Below are positions 6,529-10,868 of a stretch of DNA of 10,868 bases, piece after piece; position 1 is the first letter of the stretch, and the number at the start of each line of letters is the position of its first letter. The translations under genes and the position numbers were made by a program. Below the pieces are notes generated by a model. The model did not search any database. It was not told where the DNA came from and saw nothing but the letters and a program-made list of their open reading frames with translations. The DNA lies in the NCBI GenBank assembly GCA_964475215.1, contig CAYYVT010000030.1, positions 1-10,868 on the forward strand, given 5' to 3'. This DNA comes from DATKKG01 sp964475215. Lineage in GTDB: Archaea > Thermoproteota > Nitrososphaeria > Conexivisphaerales > DTJL01.

Positions 6529-6551
6529 ATTGGCTGGATAATCCATCCAAT
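6529..6551. promoter_or_regulatory. 23-base dyad, candidate operator over the ECF-S start
   Basis: A near-perfect palindrome centred on base 6540. The half-sites are ATTGG-c-TGGAT and ATCCA-t-CCAAT, so 10 of 11 pairs match. It spans the predicted transcription start and reaches the second base of the ECF-S start codon, where bound protein would block initiation. In RNA it could also fold as a hairpin hiding the ATG. The neighbouring winged-helix protein is the natural candidate to bind it. Confidence 0.6.
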
Positions 6552-7110
6552 GCCGTTGAACAAGCCGACCATACTGGCCATGATGATCGCTTTGATTGTT
6601 GGCACTAACTATCTGATGTTCGCCCTGCCCAACATCAAGCTCATGGACATGCTGGTCTTCCTCACCGGCCTTTGGTTGGGACCTATGTACGGCGCCGCGG
6701 CCGGCTTCATGTCATGGCTCGTGTACGGGACAGTCAACCCTCTCGGTTTCAATCTGGTGACTTTGGCTACCGTTGCTCCCATGGAGATGATCTACGGGGT
6801 GCTGGGCGGGCTCATCGCCGGAAGAGTCTCCCGCACCGTGCCGGGGATGGCATGGATGTTCGGCCTCGTCGCCCTCTTTGCGACCTTGGCTTACGACCTA
6901 GTGACGAACGCGGTTACTGGGCTCCTCTTCTACTCCGGGGCCTACTATGGCCATGTCTACTTCCCCAGCTGGGCGGTCGGGGTCGTGGCCGGCATCGGCT
7001 TCAGCCTCGCTCACATCTTGTCCAACTTCATGATGTTCACCGTCCTGGCACCCGTGCTGGTGGTCGAATCCAACAGAGCCTTCTTCAGGAGGATGGGGAA
7101 GCTTGTCTGA
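6550..7110 (+). CDS. ECF-type transporter S component-like membrane protein
   Basis: A 186-residue integral membrane protein of about five or six helices (roughly residues 8-27, 31-53, 66-92, 99-128, 140-172), the size and pattern of substrate-binding S components of ECF vitamin/micronutrient transporters. Family-like features are the short first helix followed by PNIKLMDMLVFLTGLWLGP (27-45) and the glycine-rich stretch YGAAAGFMSWLVYG. The loop before the second half, ending at R92-V-S-R, is positively charged and likely cytoplasmic. The C-terminus is basic (RAFFRRMGKLV). No ATPase (EcfA) or EcfT gene is in the window, so it would share an energising module encoded elsewhere. The substrate cannot be read from sequence; the downstream DUF4430-like gene hints at a corrinoid. 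The ATG at 6550 lies within the dyad and the stop overlaps the next start by eight bases. Confidence 0.78.
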   Translation: MPLNKPTILAMMIALIVGTNYLMFALPNIKLMDMLVFLTGLWLGPMYGAAAGFMSWLVYGTVNPLGFNLVTLATVAPMEMIYGVLGGLIAGRVSRTVPGMAWMFGLVALFATLAYDLVTNAVTGLLFYSGAYYGHVYFPSWAVGVVAGIGFSLAHILSNFMMFTVLAPVLVVESNRAFFRRMGKLV

Positions 7111-7570
7111 AGATGCCTGGAAGCTCCTCTCGGTCGTGCTGATCGCGGGGATTATCCTCTCTTCATACGGAGTAATCTACTATTATCAGCAGTACTCAGA
7201 TCTCCTGTCTCAGAACAACTACCTCAGAAGCGAACTCGGATCTGTGGGCGAGACACTGGACGTTGCGGTGGACTTCGGGAACGGCACGACGATGTGGTAT
7301 AACGACACCTATGTGCCGGTAGGGTCCTCGGTCTACAATGCCACCCTCGTAGCGACGAAGGGACAGATGACTACCCAGTCTTACACGAGCGGCAACGTCA
7401 CCGGAGTCTTCGTCACCGGGATCTTGGGGCTGTCGGAGACATCGACTTCCTACTGGCTGTGGTATTACTACGACAACTCTTCGAGGTCTTGGACGGAAGC
7501 CCCGGTTGGGGCGGACTCGTACCTGGCGATTCAGGGCGGCATATACCTCTGGAACTACACAAGGTCCTAG
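7103..7570 (+). CDS. Membrane-anchored extracellular DUF4430 (transcobalamin C-terminal-like) protein
   Basis: A 155-residue protein with one N-terminal membrane segment (about 8-28, LLSVVLIAGIILSS then YYY), a short polar stalk (29-52) and a compact beta-rich domain. The domain end (YWLWYYYDNSSRSW, then GADSYLAIQGGIYLWNY) is the pattern of DUF4430 domains, which resemble the C-terminal corrinoid-facing domain of transcobalamin and intrinsic factor. No lipobox cysteine is present; the helix is the anchor. Six N-glycosylation sequons (N60, N67, N79, N98, N125, N151) lie in the outer part, supporting an extracellular position under archaeal N-glycosylation. The TTG start at 7103 overlaps the ECF-S stop, with GGATGGGGA just upstream, so translation is probably coupled. 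It likely captures ligand for the S component. Corrinoid is the best guess, since DUF4430 domains also occur in other surface roles. Confidence 0.78.
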   Translation: MSEDAWKLLSVVLIAGIILSSYGVIYYYQQYSDLLSQNNYLRSELGSVGETLDVAVDFGNGTTMWYNDTYVPVGSSVYNATLVATKGQMTTQSYTSGNVTGVFVTGILGLSETSTSYWLWYYYDNSSRSWTEAPVGADSYLAIQGGIYLWNYTRS

Positions 7571-7573
7571 AAC

Positions 7574-7596
7574 CCCCGAGGCTGGGGAAGCGTTTT
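7574..7596 (+). terminator. Weak hairpin plus T-run after the DUF4430 gene
   Basis: CCCC and GGGG (7574-7577, 7584-7587) can pair across a six-base loop and are followed by TTTT at 7593-7596. This is a plausible but weak end signal for the ECF-S/DUF4430 transcript. Confidence 0.28.
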
Positions 7597-7615
7597 CACT
7601 GTACGACAGCCTTGC

Positions 7616-7621
7616 TTATAT
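7616..7621 (+). promoter_or_regulatory. TATA box of the coiled-coil gene
   Basis: TTATAT centred 33 bases before the ATG at 7652 predicts transcription start near 7644. A start codon further upstream in the same frame (TTG at 7628) would precede the transcript, so the ATG was chosen. Confidence 0.55.
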
Positions 7622-7651
7622 CAGACCTTGCTCAAAGGGCGGGGAGTGGGA

Positions 7652-8506
7652 ATGCCGGAGGAGAACCACATTTCGAAGCTTGAGGAGCTCTTTGCCCAAC
7701 ACAAGGGTACCATAGAGCAGCTTAAGAAGATCAGGACAAGGCGTGCCGAACTAAAGAACGAGATCCTCTCACTCACCCAGAAGTTGGACGTGGAGAATGA
7801 CCAACACAAGCTATTCCAGGGCAGGATGAAGGAGCTCAACGATTCCAGGCAGGCCCTGGCGGAGAAGCTCAGGGACGGCAGAGCCAAGCTGAAGAACGTC
7901 GACGAGAAAATGAAGGGGGTGGAGCCCCATATGCTTCGGAAGGGCGAAGGGCTCGCCGAGGAGCTCAAGAAGCTCGAGTGGCGTCTCCAGACTCAGCCGC
8001 TCACGCGCGCCCAGGAGCAGGAAGTCTTGGCCAAGGTGAAAGAGCTGGCCAAATCGGTTTCCGTCTGGAGAAAGGCCTTCAACCTAAGGGAGGAGGCCTA
8101 CAAGCTCGAGTCCGAGCTGGACGAGAGCTCTGCCAAGATGATGGAAACCAGGGCCGAACGCGACGAGGTCGTCAAGGCCCTTAAGGAGAAGAGGCAGAAG
8201 ATAAGGAACTACATCGAGGCCAGGAAACAGGTCTCAGACGAGCTGAGGGCCATCGACGTCGACATAATCGAGCTCGAGAAGACCTTGAGCGAGATCGACG
8301 CCAAGATAGTGTTGGCGAAGGAGGAGCTCGCCAGGTCTCGGGCGAGTCAGAAGATCCTCTCCAGCAGGGCCCGGGCCGACGTGGATAGGATCATCTTCGA
8401 GAAGGCCAGGAGCGACGCCTTGGCCAAGATGAAGAGCGGGAAGTCTCTGACCTTCGACGAGCTCAGGGTCCTTTACGACGAGGACCTGTCATCGTCAAAT
8501 AGTTGA
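7652..8506 (+). CDS. Archaeal coiled-coil protein, COG1340-like
   Basis: A 284-residue, highly charged, almost entirely helical protein without cysteines. Long heptad-like stretches run from about 5 to 95, 98 to 190 and 195 to 235. Family-like landmarks are KKLEWRLQTQPLT (107-118) at the middle break and the C-terminal KMKSGKSLTFDELRVLYDED (259-278), which ends many COG1340 proteins. The function is not established. The length and heptads suggest a scaffold or SMC-like partner in the cytoplasm, but there is no ATPase domain. The promoter and ATG are its own; it is followed 57 bases later by the DUF373 gene on the same strand, with a hairpin and a new TATA box between, so it is probably a separate unit. 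Alternative starts at 7646 (GTG) or 7628 are less likely. Confidence 0.82.
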   Translation: MPEENHISKLEELFAQHKGTIEQLKKIRTRRAELKNEILSLTQKLDVENDQHKLFQGRMKELNDSRQALAEKLRDGRAKLKNVDEKMKGVEPHMLRKGEGLAEELKKLEWRLQTQPLTRAQEQEVLAKVKELAKSVSVWRKAFNLREEAYKLESELDESSAKMMETRAERDEVVKALKEKRQKIRNYIEARKQVSDELRAIDVDIIELEKTLSEIDAKIVLAKEELARSRASQKILSSRARADVDRIIFEKARSDALAKMKSGKSLTFDELRVLYDEDLSSSNS

Positions 8507-8507
8507 G

Positions 8508-8524
8508 CTAGACGTTTCGTCTAG
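8508..8524. promoter_or_regulatory. Perfect 7-bp inverted repeat upstream of the DUF373 promoter
   Basis: CTAGACG-TTT-CGTCTAG lies two bases after the coiled-coil stop codon and seven bases before the TATA-like box at 8531. It may be an operator or activator site for the DUF373-UppS operon, or a 3' hairpin for the coiled-coil transcript. No long T-run follows. Confidence 0.42.
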
Positions 8525-8530
8525 ATGCGC

Positions 8531-8536
8531 TTAAAT
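8531..8536 (+). promoter_or_regulatory. TATA box of the DUF373-UppS operon
   Basis: TTAAAT centred about 29 bases before the TTG at 8563 predicts a start near 8560, so the transcript should be essentially leaderless. This supports the TTG start. Confidence 0.55.
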
Positions 8537-8562
8537 CAACGCCTTTCCAGACAGCACTTGGA

Positions 8563-9684
8563 TTGGAGCCAGCGCAGGGCCGCATCCTGGTCGTGAATGT
8601 GGACCGGGACAACGATGTGGGTCTCAAGACAGGCATAGAGGCCCCCATAGTCGGGCGGCAGGAGTGCGTCGAGGCGGCCACCAAGCTCTGCCTCTCTGAT
8701 CCGGAGGAAGCCGACGCGAACGCGATCTTCGCTGCGGTGAAGATGTTCGACGACCTCGTCGCGAAGGGCTATGAATGCAGCATAGCCGTCTTGGCCGGAA
8801 CCCCCGACAGCGGCTTCGAAGCCGACCAAAGGATTCGGAGGCAGGCCAAGTCGGTTATCTCCGATTGCAAGCCTGAAGGGCTCGTACTGGTCTCCGACGG
8901 CGTGGAGGATGAAAAGGTCGCCCCCATACTTCAGACCTTGGCGCCCATCGTGAGCATCAAGCGAATCGTCATCAAGCACAGCGCAAGCGTGGAGGAATCC
9001 TACGAAGTGTTGGGGAGATACCTGAAGATGCTCATTTACGACCCGAGATACTCCAGGTTCGTCCTTGGAGTGCCGGGAGCCCTCCTCTTGCTGCTGATCG
9101 CGGTCGCCGCTGCCGGCCTTCTGCCCTACTACGGCTACGCCATAGCCCTAGTCCTAGGCACCAGCTTTATCATTCGTGCCTTCGACTTGGACCGGGCGGT
9201 GATGGAGGCCCGACGGAGGACCTACTTCTATCCTCGCCTCTTCGGCTTCATCATCTCCGTCATCCTGATCGTCGTCGCCTCGGTCCAGGCTTATACCAAG
9301 GTGACGCTTCTCCCCGACGCGGTTCTCGTCCGCGTGAACCCCTCCCTTCTCTGGAGCCACATCGCGGAGTTCGTGGGTGTCTTCATCGCCAACGCCCAGC
9401 TCCTGATCTGGATCGCGCTCGCCACCAACATCTTGGTCGCCATGGTCTATCACGGGATGAGGAAGAGCACGAAGTTAATCCGGGACGCGATAGCCCTGAC
9501 CAGCCTTGCGCTGCTTTACGCGCCGGTCGCTGGGATGGCGCAGGCCCTTATCAACCCAAGCTCAGCCAACACCCTCAACTTTATTATCGTCGTCTACGCC
9601 GGGCTTGCTGTCCTCCTGGTCGTAGTCTACTTTGGGTACAGCTCCTACCAAGGAAGGCGGTCGCTGAGCCGGGATGAAAGCTGA
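8563..9684 (+). CDS. DUF373 family membrane protein
   Basis: A 373-residue archaeal protein of unknown function. The soluble N-terminal domain (1-160) carries the family signatures VNVDRDNDVGLKTG (11-24) and LVSDGVEDE (109-117), a Rossmann-like alpha/beta arrangement with acidic residues that could bind metal or nucleotide. About six membrane helices follow (roughly 166-186, 188-206, 226-244, 275-296, 307-330, 338-358), with a basic cytoplasmic tail. The TTG at 8563 fits the promoter and places ILVVNVDRD six residues in. The stop overlaps the ATG of the cis-prenyltransferase gene by 11 bases, so the two are very likely co-translated. That context suggests a role with polyprenyl phosphate carriers, for example in phosphate removal, flipping or regulation. 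This is inference; no catalytic motif proves it. Confidence 0.88.
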   Translation: MEPAQGRILVVNVDRDNDVGLKTGIEAPIVGRQECVEAATKLCLSDPEEADANAIFAAVKMFDDLVAKGYECSIAVLAGTPDSGFEADQRIRRQAKSVISDCKPEGLVLVSDGVEDEKVAPILQTLAPIVSIKRIVIKHSASVEESYEVLGRYLKMLIYDPRYSRFVLGVPGALLLLLIAVAAAGLLPYYGYAIALVLGTSFIIRAFDLDRAVMEARRRTYFYPRLFGFIISVILIVVASVQAYTKVTLLPDAVLVRVNPSLLWSHIAEFVGVFIANAQLLIWIALATNILVAMVYHGMRKSTKLIRDAIALTSLALLYAPVAGMAQALINPSSANTLNFIIVVYAGLAVLLVVVYFGYSSYQGRRSLSRDES

Positions 9685-10471
9685 AGGCCTGCTAGACCTC
9701 CTCCTCAGGGACCTCGGCGTCTACAGAGTTTATACCTGGAGGCTTTCAGACGAAGTGAGAGGCTCCCCCAGGCCAGGCCACCTGGGGATCATCCTCGATG
9801 GCAACCGTAGGTGGGCGGAGGCGAACGACTACCCAAGCTGGATGGGCTACACCTTCGGCGCTGATAAGGTGGAGGGGCTCATGGACTGGTGCTTGGAGTA
9901 CGGTGTCAAGGCCCTGACCATCTACGCGCTTTCAACGGAGAACCTCACACGCCCGAAGGGGGAGCTCGACGAGATCTTCAGGGTCATCAGCGAGAAGCTC
10001 ACCAAGCTCTTGACGGACGGGTCGATCCAGAAGCATCGCATACGCGTAAAGGGCCTAGGCGACCTCAGCCTAGTTCCGGCCGAAATCCGCGAAAAGATCC
10101 TCAAGCTGGAGCAGGTTTCGGCATCCTACGATTCACTTTACCTCAACATAGCCATAGCCTACGGTGGGAGGATGGAGATCGTCGACGCCGTTAGGAGGGT
10201 CGCAAAGGATGTCGAAAGGGGGTCCCTGTCCCCCTCCAAGATAGACGAGACAACCTTCGCCGGTTACCTTTTCACATCCGACCTCCCCAACCCCGACCCC
10301 GATCTGATTATCAGGACCTCTGGGGAGATCAGGCTGAGCGGCTTCCTCCTTTGGCAGTCAGCTTACAGCGAGCTTGTGTTCCTGGACGTCTACTGGCCTG
10401 GATTCAGGAAGGTCGACTTCCTCAGGGCCATCAGAACCTATCAGAGGCGTCAGCGCCGCTTCGGTCGATGA
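9674..10471 (+). CDS. uppS: Cis-prenyltransferase (polyprenyl/undecaprenyl diphosphate synthase type)
   Basis: A 265-residue cis-prenyltransferase that extends an allylic diphosphate with isopentenyl diphosphate to give the long lipid carrier (dolichol-type precursor in archaea). Conserved regions in order are HLGIILDGNRRWA (36-48, catalytic D42), YALSTENLTRP (84-94), YGGRMEIVDAVR (163-174) and RTSGEIRLSGFLLWQ (214-228), followed by AYSELVFLDVYWPGF (230-244). By alignment to E. coli UppS, D26, R30, R194, R200 and E213 are matched by D42, R46, R214, R220 and E233. However R39 and H43 align with S55 and Y59. The N-terminus has about 30 residues before the core, as in many archaeal members. The ATG at 9674 overlaps the DUF373 stop. 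The 3' end overlaps the convergent AIR-synthase-related gene by 22 bases. Confidence 0.93.
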   Translation: MKAEGLLDLLLRDLGVYRVYTWRLSDEVRGSPRPGHLGIILDGNRRWAEANDYPSWMGYTFGADKVEGLMDWCLEYGVKALTIYALSTENLTRPKGELDEIFRVISEKLTKLLTDGSIQKHRIRVKGLGDLSLVPAEIREKILKLEQVSASYDSLYLNIAIAYGGRMEIVDAVRRVAKDVERGSLSPSKIDETTFAGYLFTSDLPNPDPDLIIRTSGEIRLSGFLLWQSAYSELVFLDVYWPGFRKVDFLRAIRTYQRRQRRFGR

Positions 10472-10868
10472 TGCGGGTCGCGCATTAGCCTCCAAAGCTC
10501 GTCTAGGACTGTTTCGTCCACCCTCTCCCTTCCTCCGCCACGCTTTTGGAGGATCCTCTCTTCCCCTTCGAACCTGCCAATGGGCGTCGCCCGGACGCCC
10601 ACCCTCCTGACGGCAGCGAGCACCTCCCCGAGGCTCCCCGGGTCCACCGCCATGAGCATCGAGCCGGAGGCGATGAGTCGCAACGGATCGACTCTCAGAC
10701 TCGAGGTTATCTCTCGGGTGCTCTTGGCCAGGGGAATCTTCGCCTCCTCCACCCGAAACCCGAGCCCCGACCCGGCCCCCATTTCATACAGCCCGCCCAG
10801 CACACCGCCTTCGGTGGGATCGTGCATCGCGTGAACTCCTCCGCTGCGATAGGCGGCCTCCCCCTCCG
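10450..10868 (-). CDS. AIR-synthase-related protein (PurM/HypE/SelD superfamily), C-terminal part
   Basis: The frame is open from the window edge to the TGA at 10452-10450 and shows 138 residues of the C-terminal domain of the ATP-binding AIR synthase superfamily. The diagnostic stretch is VHAMHDPTEGGVLGGLYEM, matching the A-x-x-D-P-T-x-GG signature, followed by a region (VEEAKIPL..STREI....VDPLRLIASGSMLMAV) typical of HypE-like AIRS C-terminal domains. The C-terminus ends in basic residues (HHRPKRR) and lacks the PRIC tail that HypE needs to carry the thiocarboxamide. It is therefore not a canonical hydrogenase maturation HypE, and is better called an archaeal AIR-synthase-related protein of unknown substrate. 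The N-terminal ATP-binding half lies outside the window. The ATG at 10827 is internal, since the signature begins before it. Confidence 0.85.
   Translation of the reverse strand, partial: EGEAAYRSGGVHAMHDPTEGGVLGGLYEMGAGSGLGFRVEEAKIPLAKSTREITSSLRVDPLRLIASGSMLMAVDPGSLGEVLAAVRRVGVRATPIGRFEGEERILQKRGGGRERVDETVLDELWRLMRDPHHRPKRR

Noticed and set aside
6479..6550. Upstream extension of the winged-helix gene to 6550
   Set aside because: It would run through the TTAAAT element and the dyad and overlap the ECF-S start; the added residues show no conserved pattern.
8536..8979. Minus-strand open frame opposite the DUF373 N-terminal domain
   Set aside because: The plus-strand frame has the DUF373 signatures and a fitting promoter; the antisense frame has no start signal or domain pattern.
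1..10868. CRISPR array, insertion sequence, integrase or defence island
   Set aside because: No regularly spaced direct repeats, transposase motifs or phage genes were found. Nearly all of the window is accounted for by intact housekeeping-type genes of similar composition.

Overview
The window looks like a compact, fairly GC-rich archaeal chromosome segment, most likely from the TACK group and probably related to Thaumarchaeota/Nitrososphaeria. The evidence is the gene set: an archaeal short ribose-phosphate pyrophosphokinase, a THUMP-type tRNA G10 methyltransferase, a GPN-loop GTPase, an Hjc-like nuclease, a COG1340 coiled-coil protein, a DUF373 membrane protein and a DUF4443-like winged-helix protein. 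Most genes have a TATA-like box 28-46 bases before the chosen start, and TTG or GTG starts are common, which fits leaderless or short-leader archaeal transcripts. The phylum-level assignment is inference. No tRNA, rRNA, CRISPR array, insertion sequence or phage gene was seen.

Layout. Positions 1-2467 are a minus-strand cluster reading ribose-phosphate pyrophosphokinase (prs), then tRNA G10 dimethyltransferase, then RNase Z (cut by the window edge); the last two act on tRNA. Divergent from prs is a 71-residue zinc-ribbon protein (2595-2810). It converges on a stand-alone CinA N-terminal-type protein (3659-2838), which is divergent from a GPN-loop GTPase (3774-4532). The GTPase overlaps tail-to-tail with a radical SAM protein resembling COG1856, possibly the LipS2 half of the archaeal lipoyl synthase (5467-4505). 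Divergent from that is an Hjc-like nuclease (5573-5866) whose 3' end overlaps a winged-helix DUF4443-like protein (6478-5852).

The most interesting stretch is 5852-7570. The winged-helix gene is divergent from a two-gene operon: a membrane protein like an ECF transporter S component (6550-7110), and a membrane-anchored, sequon-rich protein with a DUF4430/transcobalamin-C-terminal-like domain (7103-7570). A 23-base near-perfect dyad (10 of 11 pairs) covers the predicted transcription start and the ATG of the ECF-S gene. Together these suggest a locally regulated micronutrient uptake unit, possibly for a corrinoid. The substrate and the regulatory link are inferences.

The right end carries the coiled-coil protein (7652-8506), then a DUF373 membrane protein overlapping by 11 bases with a cis-prenyltransferase of the UppS type (8563-9684 and 9674-10471). 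That pair suggests a shared role in polyprenol lipid-carrier metabolism. Last is the C-terminal part of an AIR-synthase-related protein on the minus strand (10868-10450), which runs off the window.
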